A stretch of DNA of 64,000 nt from Pantoea sp. CCBC3-3-1 (GCF_007981265.1 NZ_CP034363.1:4588001-4652000), one strand, 5' to 3'. Positions 30,564 to 41,975 are shown, numbered from the stretch's first letter. A program made the numbers and translations. Notes: generated by a model not told the origin, from the letters alone.

Positions 30564-32312
30564 CTAATACCCTGCCGTCAGATCGTCAATCGAACGCGGA
30601 TCTGAAGCGCCATACAGCATGCCGTCCGGGCCAATCATAATACTCTGCGTGCTGCCCATAGCTGGCAGAACCTTCACATGCTGACCTTTTGCTTCCAGCC
30701 GTTGCAACGTGTCCGGACTGAAGCCTTTCTCCACGCGAAGCTGATCCGGTAGCCACTGGTGATGGAAACGGGGTGCATTGGTCGCTTCGGCGACGTTCAT
30801 CCCGAAATCAATGCTGTTAACCACCATTTGCAGCACGGTAGTAATAATTCGGCTGCCGCCGGGACTGCCCGTCACCAGCCAGGTTTTGCCATCCTTCGCC
30901 ACGATGGTCGGTGACATAGAGGAAAGCGGACGCTTATAAGGCTGAACCGCATTCGCTTCGCCGCCGACCAGACCATAAATATTTGGCGTACCGGGCTTGG
31001 CGGAGAAATCGTCCATCTCGTTGTTCATCAGGATGCCGCTGTTGCCGGCCACAATACCGCTGCCAAAATAGGTGTTCAGCGTGTAGGTGACAGCCACCGC
31101 GTTGCCCTGCTTATCCACCACCGAGAAATGCGTGGTCTGGTTGCTTTCATAAGGCTCCAGCTTGCCCGGCTTAATTTCGCTGGAAGGGCGTGCTTTATTG
31201 ACGTCGATCTGCTGCGCCAGCGTTTTGGCGTAGGCTTTGCTGGTCAGCGCCTGCGACGGCACCTTCACAAAATCCGGATCGCCGAGATATTCAGAACGGT
31301 CGGCATAGGCATATTTTTCCGCTTCCGCCATCACCTGCATCGCGTCCGCGCTGCCGAAACCCATTTTAGCCAGATCGAAGTTTTCCAGGATATTAAGGAT
31401 TTCCACAATGTGGATCCCGCCGGAGGAGGGCGGCGGCATGGAAAAGACTTCATAGCCGCGATAGGTTCCGCTAACGGGTTTACGCTCTACGGCTTTGTAA
31501 TTCGCCAGATCCGCTTTATCGATCAGACCACCGTTTGCCGCCATCTCTTTCGCAATTTGATCGGCGATTTCCCCTTTGTAAAACGCATCCGGTCCCTGTC
31601 TGGCGATTAAGCTCAGGCTGTGCGCCAGATTACGCTGTACGAGTTTTTCGCCCCGGGCATAGGGCGCGCCATCCTGCTTATAGAAAATGGCCTTGCTGTT
31701 GGGATGATTGACCAACACTTCCTTGCCGTAAACGCTCAGATCGTCGGCCAGCGCTTCGTTAACCACAATCCCTTTCTCTGCCAGTTTCTGCGCGGGAGCG
31801 ATCAGCTGGCCAGGCGGCATTGTGCCGTATTCTTTGTTAGCCAGCGCAAAACCGGCCACGGTGCCGGGCACGCCGGAAGCCAAATGAGAAGTCAGCGATT
31901 TTTTGCTGTCGGCATTGCCTGCGGCATCCAGAAACATATTGCGGCTGGCTTTGGTTGGGGCCATCTCACGGAAATCGATGGCGGTAGTGCGCCCGGAAGC
32001 GGTGCGGATCATCATAAAGCCGCCGCCGCCCAGATTGCCGGCTTGCGGATGTGTCACCGCCAGCGCGTAGCCGACGGCAATCGCCGCATCGACCGCGTTA
32101 CCGCCCTGCTTGAGAATGTCGACACCAACCTGAGTGGCCAGCGCATCAACGGAAGAAACCATGCCATGCTGCTCTTTTACCGGATGAAAAGTATCCGCTC
32201 CTACGCCATACGAAATCGGTGGCGCAGTGGGTGCTGCGGTGGCTCCCTGCCATAAAAGCAGCCCTGCCATCAGCGACCCTGCAAACCGCCCTATCCTGAC
32301 CTGTCCAGCCAT
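30564..32312 (-). CDS. ggt: Gamma-glutamyltranspeptidase
   Basis: A 582-residue periplasmic enzyme that splits or transfers the gamma-glutamyl group of glutathione. A signal peptide (about 1-27, hydrophobic LMAGLLLWQGATA) precedes the large subunit. Self-cleavage is expected before the Thr of NQTTHFSVV, at about residue 393, giving the catalytic N-terminal Thr of the small subunit; PLSSMSPTIV and TGSPGGSRIITT form the oxyanion region. ATG 32312 is preceded by AGAGGTG; an in-frame GTG two codons earlier is less likely. Confidence 0.96.
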   Translation of the reverse strand: MAGQVRIGRFAGSLMAGLLLWQGATAAPTAPPISYGVGADTFHPVKEQHGMVSSVDALATQVGVDILKQGGNAVDAAIAVGYALAVTHPQAGNLGGGGFMMIRTASGRTTAIDFREMAPTKASRNMFLDAAGNADSKKSLTSHLASGVPGTVAGFALANKEYGTMPPGQLIAPAQKLAEKGIVVNEALADDLSVYGKEVLVNHPNSKAIFYKQDGAPYARGEKLVQRNLAHSLSLIARQGPDAFYKGEIADQIAKEMAANGGLIDKADLANYKAVERKPVSGTYRGYEVFSMPPPSSGGIHIVEILNILENFDLAKMGFGSADAMQVMAEAEKYAYADRSEYLGDPDFVKVPSQALTSKAYAKTLAQQIDVNKARPSSEIKPGKLEPYESNQTTHFSVVDKQGNAVAVTYTLNTYFGSGIVAGNSGILMNNEMDDFSAKPGTPNIYGLVGGEANAVQPYKRPLSSMSPTIVAKDGKTWLVTGSPGGSRIITTVLQMVVNSIDFGMNVAEATNAPRFHHQWLPDQLRVEKGFSPDTLQRLEAKGQHVKVLPAMGSTQSIMIGPDGMLYGASDPRSIDDLTAGY

Positions 32313-32470
32313 GTTCACCTCTTATTAATATTATTTACGTTTGTTTACCGCATCTAACTATGTACGAAATAAGACAAAAGGCGAGATGTTAAGCAAATTT
32401 CAGATTACTGATAAAGCCGGACAGGTGGCGCTGGCATACACTTATGTCACAGCAACATGGAGGATAATTT

Positions 32471-32761
32471 ATGAAATGGTTACTCGTTTGTGCCGTACTG
32501 GTGCCGCTGAGCGGCATGGCAAAGATGTTGAATAATAACGATGCAAACCAGCCGGGTTATAATCCGAGCACGCAACGGATGCAGCAGCAAATGCAGACGC
32601 AACAAACCCAGCAGAAACTGCAGCTGCAACAACAGCAGCAACAGCAGAGCCAGGATTTACAGCGTAAAGTTCAGGAGCAGCGCAACAGCGCCTCAACGCG
32701 CGTATTGCAATCGCAGCCCGGCAGCAACAGCACGCCACCGGTCCAGCAAAACAATAATTAA
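32471..32761 (+). CDS. yhhA: Gln-rich exported protein YhhA (DUF2756)
   Basis: A 96-residue protein with a signal peptide MKWLLVCAVLVPLSGMAK and a mature part very rich in Gln and Asn, probably helical or coiled. It sits between ggt and ugpQ exactly as E. coli yhhA. Function unknown. The start has GGAGGAT upstream. The Gln run is coded by a CAG/CAA repeat stretch that may vary in length. Confidence 0.85.
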   Translation: MKWLLVCAVLVPLSGMAKMLNNNDANQPGYNPSTQRMQQQMQTQQTQQKLQLQQQQQQQSQDLQRKVQEQRNSASTRVLQSQPGSNSTPPVQQNNN

Positions 32762-32766
32762 TCAAA

Positions 32767-32805
32767 CGGCCTGCGGCGCTTCCCGGCTACCGCAGGCCGC
32801 TTTTT
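32767..32805. terminator. Terminator between yhhA and ugpQ
   Basis: CGGCCTGCGG (32767-32776) and CCGCAGGCCG (32790-32799), then CTTTTT: a 10-bp GC-rich stem between convergent genes. Confidence 0.88.
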
Positions 32806-32816
32806 CGTTATCCACG

Positions 32817-33560
32817 TCAGCTAAAATCAGGGCCAATAATATCGATACGATCGGTACAGATCGCATCAACGCCCCACGCCAGCAGTTCCCTTGCCCGCGC
32901 CGGGCTGTTTACCGTATAAACCAGAATCCGCAACCCGGCTGCTTTCAGCTGGCTGATCCGCTGTTGATTCAATACTTTATGATTAAAATGCACCGACACG
33001 CAGCCGAGCCGATCGGTCATCTGCTGCCAGTCGTCATGCCATTCGTGCAGTAACAGGCCGCGCGGCAATTCAGGGGCGGTCTGCATCGCCGCTTCCAGCG
33101 CGATAACAGAGAACGATGACAGCAACGGCGCAGGCTGGTTTTGCCAAAGTTCCCGGGCGGCCAGCGCCACAACGCGGCCCGTTTCCGCTTCAAGCCCGGT
33201 AGTTGGCTTGATCTCAATGTTCGCCATCAGCGAATAGCCAGCACAGCGCTGGGCCACCTGTGACAGCAGCGGCAGTCGCTCACCGGCAAAATCGTTACCG
33301 AACCAGCCGCCTGCATCCAGCTGCAACAGTTTTTCCCAGGGCAGCAGACCGGCAATCCCCCAGCCATTACTGGTCCTGTCCAGCGTATCGTCGTGCAGCA
33401 GGAAAATTTCGCCATCGCTGGAGAGCTTCACGTCAAACTCAATCATTTTATGGCCCAGTTCCGCGCCGGTATCGATACCAGCAAGCGTATTTTCTGGTGC
33501 CAGTTTGCCGCCGCCGCGATGCGCGACGATGGCGGGATAAGGCCAGGCGTTATCAGTCAT
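32817..33560 (-). CDS. ugpQ: Cytoplasmic glycerophosphodiester phosphodiesterase
   Basis: A 247-residue GDPD enzyme releasing glycerol 3-phosphate from glycerophosphodiesters brought in by the Ugp transporter. The catalytic motif [19 protein letters not shown] is near the N-terminus, followed by [29 protein letters not shown] with the metal acids and second His. Its ATG overlaps the ugpC TGA (ATGA). Confidence 0.96.
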   Translation of the reverse strand: MTDNAWPYPAIVAHRGGGKLAPENTLAGIDTGAELGHKMIEFDVKLSSDGEIFLLHDDTLDRTSNGWGIAGLLPWEKLLQLDAGGWFGNDFAGERLPLLSQVAQRCAGYSLMANIEIKPTTGLEAETGRVVALAARELWQNQPAPLLSSFSVIALEAAMQTAPELPRGLLLHEWHDDWQQMTDRLGCVSVHFNHKVLNQQRISQLKAAGLRILVYTVNSPARARELLAWGVDAICTDRIDIIGPDFS

Positions 33561-34627
33561 TCGAGCCGTTGTCCGTTATGGGTATCAAAAAAGTGTAGCG
33601 AGTCCGGGGGGAAATGCAGCCACAGCGTGCTGCCAATCGCCGGTCGTTCGACATGGGGCAGGCGCACCACCACGCCGCTATTGCCCCACTTGCCGTGAGC
33701 CAGGTTGTCCGCACCCAGCATCTCCAGCGTGTCGACCACCAGCGGCAGTGCGCCAGGCTGGGCAGAAAGCGTAATATGCTCCGGGCGGATGCCAAGCGTC
33801 AATGCTCGCCCGGCCCAGTGCGGTTTGGCCTGAGGCAATGGAAGCGTGAAGCGATCCGTCAGTGCAAGACGCGTCCCGTCACTATTTAGCTCGCCTTCCA
33901 GCAAATTCATGGCGGGCGCGCCGATAAAACTGGCAACAAAACGCGTGGCGGGCCGCTCATAAATGTCAACAGGCGTGCCTAACTGTTCCAGCATACCCTT
34001 ATTCATCACCATTACGCGTTGCGCCAGCGTCATCGCTTCGACCTGGTCATGCGTCACATACAGGCTGGTGGTTTTCAGGCGGCGATGGAGCTGCTGCAAT
34101 TCAAGGCGCATCTGTACGCGTAGTCGCGCATCAAGGTTGGAAAGCGGCTCGTCAAACAGAAAGACGGCGGGCTCCCGCACAATCGCGCGTCCCATTGCTA
34201 CTCGCTGGCGTTGCCCACCAGAAAGCTCACGCGGGCGGCGATGCAGCAACGCTTCCAGCTCAAGGCTTTTTGCCGCTTCCTGAACCCGCTGGCGGATATG
34301 CGCTTTTCCCATACCGCGAATTTTAAGGCCATAGGCCATATTCTGCTCTACGCTCATGTGTGGATAGAGCGCGTAATTTTGAAAGACCATCGCGATGCCG
34401 CGATCTTTCGGTTCCAGATCGGTCACACGCTGGCTATCGATATAAATATCGCCGCCGCTGACCTGCTCCAGCCCGGCAACCATCCGCAACAGCGTGGATT
34501 TCCCGCAGCCCGACGGCCCGACCATCACCATAAATTCGCCATCGTGAATATCGACATCCAGTGGCGCAATGATCTGGTTTTTGCCGTCATAGGATTTACT
34601 CACCGCCTGAAATTTTACGCCTGCCAT
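33557..34627 (-). CDS. ugpC: Glycerol-3-phosphate ABC transporter ATPase
   Basis: A 356-residue MalK-type ATPase. Walker [10 protein letters not shown], signature [14 protein letters not shown], Walker [13 protein letters not shown], and a C-terminal regulatory domain. It energises UgpBAE uptake of glycerol 3-phosphate and its diesters. It begins one base after ugpE ends. Confidence 0.96.
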   Translation of the reverse strand: MAGVKFQAVSKSYDGKNQIIAPLDVDIHDGEFMVMVGPSGCGKSTLLRMVAGLEQVSGGDIYIDSQRVTDLEPKDRGIAMVFQNYALYPHMSVEQNMAYGLKIRGMGKAHIRQRVQEAAKSLELEALLHRRPRELSGGQRQRVAMGRAIVREPAVFLFDEPLSNLDARLRVQMRLELQQLHRRLKTTSLYVTHDQVEAMTLAQRVMVMNKGMLEQLGTPVDIYERPATRFVASFIGAPAMNLLEGELNSDGTRLALTDRFTLPLPQAKPHWAGRALTLGIRPEHITLSAQPGALPLVVDTLEMLGADNLAHGKWGNSGVVVRLPHVERPAIGSTLWLHFPPDSLHFFDTHNGQRLE

Positions 34628-34628
34628 T

Positions 34629-35474
34629 TTATTTCTCGCTCTCTACCAGCCCGCGAACAAAGGCGCGCTGCATAATTAAAACGATGGCCACCGGCGGCAG
34701 CATGGTCAGCAGCATGGCCGTCATAACCAGATTCCACTGCGTGGAGCCGTCACCGTTGCCAATCATGCTGCGAATGCCTGCCACAGCGGTGCCCAGCCCG
34801 GTATCGTTGATGATTAACAGCGGCCATAAATACTGATTCCAGCCGTAGATAAAGGTGATCACAAACAGCGCGGCCAGATTGGTTTTCGACAGCGGCAGCA
34901 CGATATCCCGAAAGAAACGCACCGGCCCGGCGCCATCGATACGTGCCGCTTCGATCAGCTCATCGGGTAGCGTCATAAAAAACTGGCGAAACAGGAAGGT
35001 GGCGGTGGCGGAAGCCATCAGCGGCAGCGTCAGGCCACTGTAGCTGTCGGTCATATTCAGCGTGGAAATCACCTCAACGGTTGGGAAAATACGCACTTCA
35101 ACCGGCAGCATCAGGGTGATAAAAATCAGCCAGAAGCAGAGTCCGCGCAGCGGAAAACGAAACCACACCAGCGCGAAAGCCGACAGGATCGACACCGAGA
35201 TTTTTCCAACCGTAATGCTCAGCGCCATGATCAAACTGTTCAGCAGCATCACGCCAAAAGGTGCGCTGTTCTGCGCCACCCCGTGTTGCCAGATGGTAGC
35301 AATATTGTCCCACAGTGAATGGCCGGGGATCAGCGTCATGGGAGCCTGAAACACTTCACTGTTATTCAGCGTGGCGGCCACAAAAGCGACATAAAGCGGA
35401 AACAGTACCGTCAAAATGCCTAAACCCAGCATGATATGACTGAAAATATCCAGCCCGCGTCGGTTCTCGATCAT
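34629..35474 (-). CDS. ugpE: Glycerol-3-phosphate ABC transporter permease
   Basis: A 281-residue inner-membrane protein of about six helices with the permease EAA loop [24 protein letters not shown]. Forms the channel with UgpA. Its start overlaps the ugpA stop by four bases. Confidence 0.95.
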   Translation of the reverse strand: MIENRRGLDIFSHIMLGLGILTVLFPLYVAFVAATLNNSEVFQAPMTLIPGHSLWDNIATIWQHGVAQNSAPFGVMLLNSLIMALSITVGKISVSILSAFALVWFRFPLRGLCFWLIFITLMLPVEVRIFPTVEVISTLNMTDSYSGLTLPLMASATATFLFRQFFMTLPDELIEAARIDGAGPVRFFRDIVLPLSKTNLAALFVITFIYGWNQYLWPLLIINDTGLGTAVAGIRSMIGNGDGSTQWNLVMTAMLLTMLPPVAIVLIMQRAFVRGLVESEK

Positions 35475-36358
35475 TGGTAGCGCACCCTTTTTTCGACGTA
35501 GCGAAACTGAATCACCGTCAGGATAATGACCAGCACCATCAGCACCACTGACTGTGCCGAGGAAGACGAGAGATCCAGACCGGCAAAGCCTTCACGGTAA
35601 ATTTTATAAATTAGCGTGGTGGTGGATTGCACCGGCCCGCCGCCCGTTGCCGCATCGATAACCGGGAAGGTATCGAAGAAGGCATATACCAGGTTAACAA
35701 CCATAAGGAAGAAGCCGACGGGGGTAATCAGCGGCAGCGACAGCTGGAAAAAACGTCGCACCGGACCTGCGCCGTCGATTGCGGCGGCTTCGGTCAGCGA
35801 TTTAGGAATCGATTGCAGTGCGGCGAAGAAAAACAAAAAGTTATAGCTCATCTGTTGCCAAATGGACGCGATGACTACCAGCACCATCGCCTGGCCGCTG
35901 TTTTGCGCATGGTTCCAGCTGTAGCCGATCCAGCCAAGGAAATGGGTAATCAAACCCAGGCCGGGACTAAACAAAAACATCCACAGTACGGCAGCCACCG
36001 CGGGTGCTACGGCATAAGGCAGTAAAAACAGCGTTTGGTAAAAGCGCTTCAGCCGCAGCACATAATCGACCAGCGCGGCAAAAAAAAGCGAGACCACCAG
36101 GCCGATTACCGTGACCAGCCCGCTAAAAATTAGCGTGGTCCAGAAGGAATCAAGATAATACTCATCACCCACCAGCCGCCTGAAGTTTTCCAGCCCGACA
36201 AAGGTGCTGGAGAGGCCGAAGGGATCGACGCTCTGCACCGAGTACCACAAGGCTTCGCCTGCTGGCCAGAGGAAAAAGACCGCGGTAATCAGCAATTGCG
36301 GCAGTAGCAGTACATAAGGCAGCCAACGCGAGCGGAAAACGGGACGTGAAGAAGACAT
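35471..36358 (-). CDS. ugpA: Glycerol-3-phosphate ABC transporter permease
   Basis: A 295-residue permease, the same length as E. coli UgpA. It starts [22 protein letters not shown] and has the EAA loop [24 protein letters not shown]. The open frame continues upstream to 36511, but the family start is clear. A long gap with a hairpin separates it from ugpB. Confidence 0.95.
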   Translation of the reverse strand: MSSSRPVFRSRWLPYVLLLPQLLITAVFFLWPAGEALWYSVQSVDPFGLSSTFVGLENFRRLVGDEYYLDSFWTTLIFSGLVTVIGLVVSLFFAALVDYVLRLKRFYQTLFLLPYAVAPAVAAVLWMFLFSPGLGLITHFLGWIGYSWNHAQNSGQAMVLVVIASIWQQMSYNFLFFFAALQSIPKSLTEAAAIDGAGPVRRFFQLSLPLITPVGFFLMVVNLVYAFFDTFPVIDAATGGGPVQSTTTLIYKIYREGFAGLDLSSSSAQSVVLMVLVIILTVIQFRYVEKRVRYQ

Positions 36359-36552
36359 AAAATCGCTTTGAACCTGCAAAAAGTTTGAGGGGGTGAAAAG
36401 CGGGACAGTAACAACGGCCCCGCCTGACGGCTCTCTTTCAGACTGCTGACAAAACCGAAGCGAAGGGAGCATACGCCCGGCACAAAGCAGTACGGGCCAT
36501 GGTCGGCCCATGCTGAGCTGCCCTGGACGGCGCTTTTTGCATTTTTGCGGAG

Positions 36553-36577
36553 CGTGCAGGCTCCCTGAGCCTGCACG
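36553..36577. repeat. Intercistronic hairpin between ugpB and ugpA
   Basis: CGTGCAGGCTC, loop CCT, GAGCCTGCACG: a perfect 11-bp stem 19 bases after the ugpB stop, followed on the minus strand by A-rich sequence rather than a T-tract. Such structures often protect the binding-protein message or reduce downstream expression. Confidence 0.75.
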
Positions 36578-36596
36578 TTGTCAACAATCTCCTCAT

Positions 36597-37913
36597 TTAC
36601 TGCTTCGCCGTCTGCTCAAAGCGACGCAGCAATACATTGCCTCGCGTTACGGCACTGTCCAGCGCCGCCTGCGGCGTTTTTTTACCGGTCCAGACGCCTT
36701 CCAGCTCTTCATCGATGATGGTGCGGATCTGCGGCATATTGCCCAGCCGCATGCCTTTGGTGAACGGCAACGGCGGTTTGTTTAGCATCTGGCGGGTTGC
36801 CGTATCAGCCCCCGGATTTTTATCGTAAAAGCCCTGCTGGCGGGTCAGCTCATAAGCGGCGGTAGTAATCGGCAGATAGCCCGTTTTTTGGTGCCACTCG
36901 GCGGCAATTTCAGGTTGGGCGAGGAACTGCATAAACTCCGCCACGCCTTTATGAATCGCCGCATCTTTGCCCTTCATTACCCACAGGCTTGCGCCACCGA
37001 TCATGGCGTTTTGCGGCGCGTTCGGCACGCTGGCGTCATAAGGCATCATGCCTACGCCATAGTTAAATTTGGCATAGTGACGAATATCGGCCAGCGAGCC
37101 AGAAGAAGCGGTCGTGATACCACAGTCCCCGTTGTAGAACTTGGCTGTAGATTCATCTTTGCGGCCAAAGTAGGTGAAATCGCCTTTCTGGTTCATCTGT
37201 TGCAGCATCTGAATGTGCGCAACCTGAGTGGGTTTATTGAATTCCAGCGCCGCATCGGTGCCGTCAAAGCCATTGTTTTTGGTCGCGACGGGCAGAGCGT
37301 GCCAGGCGCTGAAGTTTTCAATCTGGATCCAGCCCTGCCAGCCGCTGGCATAGCCACATTTCATGCCCGCTTTACGCAGCGCCGCCGCGTCTTTTTCCAG
37401 CTGCTGCCAGGTTTTTGGCGGCTCCTCCGGGTTCAGACCGGCTTTTTTAAAGGCGTCTTTGTTGTAATAAAGCACCGGCGTGGAGCTGTTGAAAGGCTGA
37501 GAGATCAGGTGGCCGGTTTTGGAGTCGCTGTAGTAGCCGGAAACCGTGGGAACAAATTGTTTTTCATCAAAAGCTATGCCCGCCGTTTTAAACACGTCAT
37601 ACACCGGCACAATCGCTTTTGAAGCCATCATGGTTGCCGTTCCCACTTCATAAACCTGAAGAATGGCTGGCGCTTTGCCGGAACGCACGGCTGCAATCCC
37701 CGCCGCCAGGCTCTGCTCGTAGTTACCTTTATAGGTCGGTACGATTTTGTAATCCGGATGCGATTCGTTAAAGCGCTGGGCCAGAGAATTCACCTCAACG
37801 CCCAGCTCGCCCTCCATGGAGTGCCAGAACGGAATATCGGTCGCCGCCAGCGCATGGCCGCTGAAAGCCAGTCCCAGTACGACTGCGGTGTGACGAAGTG
37901 AGAACGATGACAT
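36597..37913 (-). CDS. ugpB: Periplasmic glycerol-3-phosphate-binding protein
   Basis: A 438-residue binding protein, the length of E. coli UgpB, with a signal peptide cut near [12 protein letters not shown]. Long stretches such as [20 protein letters not shown] are nearly identical to the E. coli protein. ATG 37913 ([11 protein letters not shown]) has an AGGAAA site; a frame to 37976 has none. First gene of ugpBAECQ. Confidence 0.96.
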   Translation of the reverse strand: MSSFSLRHTAVVLGLAFSGHALAATDIPFWHSMEGELGVEVNSLAQRFNESHPDYKIVPTYKGNYEQSLAAGIAAVRSGKAPAILQVYEVGTATMMASKAIVPVYDVFKTAGIAFDEKQFVPTVSGYYSDSKTGHLISQPFNSSTPVLYYNKDAFKKAGLNPEEPPKTWQQLEKDAAALRKAGMKCGYASGWQGWIQIENFSAWHALPVATKNNGFDGTDAALEFNKPTQVAHIQMLQQMNQKGDFTYFGRKDESTAKFYNGDCGITTASSGSLADIRHYAKFNYGVGMMPYDASVPNAPQNAMIGGASLWVMKGKDAAIHKGVAEFMQFLAQPEIAAEWHQKTGYLPITTAAYELTRQQGFYDKNPGADTATRQMLNKPPLPFTKGMRLGNMPQIRTIIDEELEGVWTGKKTPQAALDSAVTRGNVLLRRFEQTAKQ

Positions 37914-38021
37914 ATCGGTTTCCTGTGCCTGGTGTAATTCGCGTAAAAACGCGCAAGGTTGTCCGGCAAGAAACATGACATGTAAAAATGACGGAAATAT
38001 AACGGTTAGAAGACGGTATGA

Positions 38022-38040
38022 TGACAGGCGGGTGACAAGC
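38022..38040 (-). promoter_or_regulatory. Pho box upstream of ugpB
   Basis: On the minus strand TTGTCACCCGCCTGTCAT contains two TGTCA repeats 11 bases apart, the PhoB-binding pattern (CTGTCAT, 4 bases, CTGTCAT). It is about 110 bases before the ugpB start. This fits induction of ugp by phosphate starvation in E. coli. Additional TGACA/TGACG words nearby (37976-37994) are not at 11-base spacing. Confidence 0.6.
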
Positions 38041-38074
38041 GGGTTTTATGATGAATTTTTACTGGCTGGCAAGC

Positions 38075-38106
38075 TGTCCGGGGCCATGACAAACCGGCCC
38101 CGGACA
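38075..38106 (-). terminator. Strong stem-loop after livF
   Basis: TGTCCGGGGCC (38075-38085) and GGCCCCGGACA (38096-38106) form a perfect 11-bp GC-rich stem 7 bases after the livF stop. There is no T-tract on the minus strand, so the mode of termination is uncertain. Confidence 0.6.
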
Positions 38107-38113
38107 CGAAAAC

Positions 38114-38824
38114 TTATCCTCCCAGATAGGCGCTTCGTACCGCTTCGTTCGCCAACAGCGCTTCGCCGGTATCCTCTAACACCACGTGACCGTTTTCCAA
38201 CACGTAGCCACGATCGGCCAGTTTCAGTGCCTGGTTCGCGTTCTGCTCCACGAGGAATATGGTCATCCCTTCCTGACGCAGCTGTTCGATTGTGTCAAAG
38301 ATCTGCTGAATGATAATTGGCGCGAGGCCGAGCGAAGGTTCATCCAGCAGCAACAGGCGCGGCTGGCTCATCAGCGCACGGCCTATCGCCAGCATCTGTT
38401 GTTCCCCGCCAGACATTGTCCCGGCACGCTGAACACGGCGCTCATAGAGACGCGGGAAAAGCGCGTACACCCGCTTGATGCGCGTTTGAAACTGCTGGCG
38501 ATCGGCAAAAAAGCCGCCCATTGCCAGATTCTCATCCACCGTCATGCGCGAGAATACGCGTCGCCCTTCCGGCACAATGGCGATGGCTTCACGCATAATG
38601 CGCGCGGTTTGCCAGTCGGTAATGATTTTGCCATCAAACGAAATGGTTCCCTGAGTGGCGCGGGGTTCACCACACAGCGTGCCCAAAATAGTGGTTTTAC
38701 CGGCACCGTTCGCGCCAATCAGCGTCACAATCTCGCCCTGATTGATGTGCAGGCTAACGTTGTGTAGCGCCTGAATCTTGCCGTAATGCGCGCTGACGTT
38801 TTGCAGAGAAAGCATCGGGTTCAT
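38114..38824 (-). CDS. livF: Branched-chain amino acid ABC transporter ATPase LivF
   Basis: A 236-residue ABC ATPase. Walker A GANGAGKTT, signature MSGGEQQMLAIGRAL, Walker B LLLLDEPSLGLAP. Together with LivG it powers leucine/isoleucine/valine uptake. Last gene of livKHMGF, one base after livG. Confidence 0.95.
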   Translation of the reverse strand: MNPMLSLQNVSAHYGKIQALHNVSLHINQGEIVTLIGANGAGKTTILGTLCGEPRATQGTISFDGKIITDWQTARIMREAIAIVPEGRRVFSRMTVDENLAMGGFFADRQQFQTRIKRVYALFPRLYERRVQRAGTMSGGEQQMLAIGRALMSQPRLLLLDEPSLGLAPIIIQQIFDTIEQLRQEGMTIFLVEQNANQALKLADRGYVLENGHVVLEDTGEALLANEAVRSAYLGG

Positions 38825-38825
38825 C

Positions 38826-39590
38826 TTAGGCTTCTCCTAAATAAGCGCGGATCACGTCCGGGTTATTACGGATCTCTTCCGGCGTCCCGCTGGCCAGCGG
38901 CGTGCCCTGGTTAACCACGTAAATACGGTCAGAAATACCCATTACCAGTTTCATATCATGCTCAATCAGCAGTACCGAGACCTTGTGCTGGCCTCGTAGC
39001 TCGGCGATCAGCTCGTCAAGCTCCTGCGTTTCTTTTGGGTTAAGCCCGGCGGCAGGTTCATCGAGCATCAGGATTTCTGGCCTTGTCACCATACAGCGGG
39101 CAATTTCAAGCCGCCGCTGCTGACCGTAGGCCAGGTTGCCCGCCTGCCGGTTGGCCATTTCAAGCAGGCCAACGCGCTCCAGCCAGCCCGCGGCCCGGTC
39201 CAGCGCTTCGCTTTCCGCTTTACGGAAGCCCGGCGTCTTTAACAGACCGGCAAACACGCCGCTTTTCAGATGCTGATGCTGCGCCACCAGCAGGTTTTCA
39301 ATCACCGTCATCTCACGGAACAGACGAACGTGCTGGAAGGTCCGCACAATGCCCATTCGCGCAATCTTCTGACCTGGCAAACCGGCAAGCTGCCGATCCC
39401 GCAGCTGGATGCTGCCGCCGGTCGGACGGTAAAAGCCGGTCAGGCAGTTAAACACCGTGGTTTTTCCGGCACCGTTAGGACCAATCAGTGAAACGATCTC
39501 CTGCTCATGCAGTTCGAGCGCCACGTTGTTTACGGCAAGCAGCCCGCCAAAGCGCATCATCAGGCCGTTTACGGCGAGTAAAGGCGTCAT
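38826..39590 (-). CDS. livG: Branched-chain amino acid ABC transporter ATPase LivG
   Basis: A 254-residue ABC ATPase. Walker [10 protein letters not shown], a Tyr-Gly-Gln-Gln type signature ([14 protein letters not shown]) typical of LivG, Walker [14 protein letters not shown]. Its start overlaps the livM stop by four bases. Confidence 0.95.
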   Translation of the reverse strand: MTPLLAVNGLMMRFGGLLAVNNVALELHEQEIVSLIGPNGAGKTTVFNCLTGFYRPTGGSIQLRDRQLAGLPGQKIARMGIVRTFQHVRLFREMTVIENLLVAQHQHLKSGVFAGLLKTPGFRKAESEALDRAAGWLERVGLLEMANRQAGNLAYGQQRRLEIARCMVTRPEILMLDEPAAGLNPKETQELDELIAELRGQHKVSVLLIEHDMKLVMGISDRIYVVNQGTPLASGTPEEIRNNPDVIRAYLGEA

Positions 39591-40861
39591 GACTGCTCTC
39601 CTTTTGGCACGCTTTTCAACTTCAAATGCGGACGCTTCATCGGCAGCAGTCCCTGAGGCCGCCAGATCATCATCAGCACCATCAATCCTCCCAGCACCAG
39701 CATGCTGTACTCATTCAGGTCACGCATCAGCTCGCGTGAAACAACCAACAATACGGCGGCGAGGATGACCGCAAACTGCGATCCCATGCCGCCCAGCACC
39801 ACGATTGCCAGCACAAAGGCAGACTCCGCAAAGGTAAAGGATTCCGGACTGACAAACCCCTGGCGTGCGGCAAACAGGCTACCGGCAAAGCCCGCAAAGG
39901 CGGCGCTAATGGTGAAAGCCGTCAGCTTAATACGTCTTGGGCTGAGGCCGAGCGAACGGCAGGCGATTTCATCTTCACGAAGCGCTTCCCACGCACGGCC
40001 CAGCGGCATACGCAGCAAACGATTAATCACAAACAGCGTAATCACCACCAGCAGCAGCGCCACCATGTAGAGGAAGATAATACGATCGCTGGGATCGTAT
40101 TTCAGACCAAAGAAGTGGCTGAAGGTATCCCAGCCCCCCTCCCGCACGCTGCGGTTAAACTCCAACCCGAACAGCGAGGGTTTCGGGATCTGACTGATCC
40201 CGTTCGGTCCGCCGGTGATGGCCGTGTTGTTTAGCAGCAAAATACGGACGATTTCGCCAAAGCCCAGCGTGACGATCGCCAGATAATCACCGCGCAGGCG
40301 CAGTACCGGGAAGCCCAGCAGCAGGCCAAACATCGCCGCCACGATACCTGCCAGCGGCAAACATTCCCAAAAGCCCAGACCGAAGTAGTGATTCAGCAGC
40401 GCAAAGGTATAGGCGCCGATGGCGTAAAAGCCGCCGTAGCCCAGTACCAGCAAGCCAGAAAGCCCAACGACCACGTTCAGTCCGAGGCCGAGCATGACGT
40501 AAATCAGCGTCAGCGTGGCAATATCTACCGTGCCGCGTGACACCAAAAATGGCCAGACGGCGGCGGCGACAATCAGCAACAGCAGAAAGAGTTTTTGCTT
40601 TGGCGTGGAGCCATCAATGCCCGGCAGGATCAGCGCAGGGCCGGAGATCTTTTTCAGGCCGCGCTGGAAAAGCGGGCGTAATAGCTGGAAGAAAAATACC
40701 ACGACGCAGCCTGCGGCGATCCAATTCCAGCGGACGCTACCGGCGTTGTTAACCACCAGATGCGTACCGTCCAGATTCAGCCGCATGCCCATAAAGAAAG
40801 CCGCCAGCACCACTAACATCAGCGCGGAGACCAGCGCGTTAACCAGGTTGAGATGTTTCAT
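39587..40861 (-). CDS. livM: Branched-chain amino acid ABC transporter permease LivM
   Basis: A 424-residue permease (E. coli 425) with extra N-terminal helices before the core. The family segment [16 protein letters not shown] and the loop [24 protein letters not shown] are visible. Pairs with LivH; start overlaps the livH stop by four bases. Confidence 0.95.
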   Translation of the reverse strand: MKHLNLVNALVSALMLVVLAAFFMGMRLNLDGTHLVVNNAGSVRWNWIAAGCVVVFFFQLLRPLFQRGLKKISGPALILPGIDGSTPKQKLFLLLLIVAAAVWPFLVSRGTVDIATLTLIYVMLGLGLNVVVGLSGLLVLGYGGFYAIGAYTFALLNHYFGLGFWECLPLAGIVAAMFGLLLGFPVLRLRGDYLAIVTLGFGEIVRILLLNNTAITGGPNGISQIPKPSLFGLEFNRSVREGGWDTFSHFFGLKYDPSDRIIFLYMVALLLVVITLFVINRLLRMPLGRAWEALREDEIACRSLGLSPRRIKLTAFTISAAFAGFAGSLFAARQGFVSPESFTFAESAFVLAIVVLGGMGSQFAVILAAVLLVVSRELMRDLNEYSMLVLGGLMVLMMIWRPQGLLPMKRPHLKLKSVPKGEQS

Positions 40862-41784
40862 ACTTTCTCAACCTCCGGACGCCCCAGGATGCCGGTTGGC
40901 ATGACTAACAGCACGACAATCAGCAGCGCAAACGAGACCACATCTTTGTATTCCGTGCTCAGATATGCCGACGTCAATGCCTCGGCAATACCCAGGATCA
41001 GGCCGCCCAGCATCGCACCAGGAATGCTGCCGATACCGCCAAGTACCGCCGCGGTAAAGGCTTTCATCCCGGCCATAAAGCCAATGTAGGGATTGATTAC
41101 GCCGTAGAATTGTCCCAGCAGCACGCCTGCAACCGCTGCCATTGCCGCGCCGATCACAAAGGTCAGCGAGATAACGCGATCGGTATTAATACCCAGCAGG
41201 CTGGCCATTTTCAGGTCTTCAGCACAGGCACGGCAGGCGCGCCCCATGCGGGAATAGCGAATAAACAGCGTCAGTGCCAGCATCGACAGGAAGGTCACCC
41301 CCCAGATAACAACTTGCATCGTCGAAATCGTGGCGGCAAAGCCGTTGCTGACGCCCAGCGTCCACTGGCCTGAAATCAGGCCCGGTAAAGCTAAATCACG
41401 CGAACCCTGCGTCAGACTGACGTAGTTTTGCAGGAAGATGGACATGCCGATGGCGGAAATCAGTGCAATCAGGCGCTTGGAAGAACGCACCGGACGATAG
41501 GCCACGCGTTCGATACTCCAGCCATAGGCGCTGGCGATCACGATGGCAACAATAAAGCCGGCGGCTATCAGCATCCAGCCAACGTCAATGCCCATCATCA
41601 TCAGCGCGGCGATGACGATAAACGAGACGTAGCTGCCAATCATATAAACCTCGCCGTGGGCGAAGTTGATCATGCCGATAATGCCGTAGACCATGGTGTA
41701 ACCAATGGCGATCAGCGCGTAGGTGCTGCCCAACGTCACGCCGTTGAACATTTGTTGCAGAAAATAGAGAAACTGCTCTGACAT
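40858..41784 (-). CDS. livH: Branched-chain amino acid ABC transporter permease LivH
   Basis: A 308-residue permease of about eight helices. It begins with [30 protein letters not shown], the hallmark of this permease group, and has the loop [20 protein letters not shown]. Begins a tightly coupled livHMGF block, separated from livK by about 190 bases of hairpins. Confidence 0.95.
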   Translation of the reverse strand: MSEQFLYFLQQMFNGVTLGSTYALIAIGYTMVYGIIGMINFAHGEVYMIGSYVSFIVIAALMMMGIDVGWMLIAAGFIVAIVIASAYGWSIERVAYRPVRSSKRLIALISAIGMSIFLQNYVSLTQGSRDLALPGLISGQWTLGVSNGFAATISTMQVVIWGVTFLSMLALTLFIRYSRMGRACRACAEDLKMASLLGINTDRVISLTFVIGAAMAAVAGVLLGQFYGVINPYIGFMAGMKAFTAAVLGGIGSIPGAMLGGLILGIAEALTSAYLSTEYKDVVSFALLIVVLLVMPTGILGRPEVEKV

Positions 41785-41801
41785 AACGGGATACCTTACC
41801 C

Positions 41802-41958
41802 TTTTCCGCCCTGGCGGAAAAACTTAGCAATATCAACACGGGCGGAATAAATTCCGTCATGGTGGCCGGTGTCAGCGAACCGGGCAGAATGCATTTCGCC
41901 CGGCACGCACTTTCACTGGTCCGGGCCGTATCCATCCGGCCCGCGAAGATTAAGCGGA
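41802..41958. repeat. Cluster of four hairpins between livK and livH
   Basis: Going from livH toward livK: TTTTCCGCC/GGCGGAAAA (about 41802-41821), CGGAAT/ATTCCG (about 41843-41858), CCGGGC/GCCCGG with a 12-base loop (about 41879-41902), and GGGCCG/CGGCCC (about 41926-41943). The first has T-rich flanks and sits about 20 bases before the livH start. The array probably tunes the excess of binding protein over membrane parts. Confidence 0.6.
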
Positions 41959-41975
41959 ACAAACCTGCAAAATGA

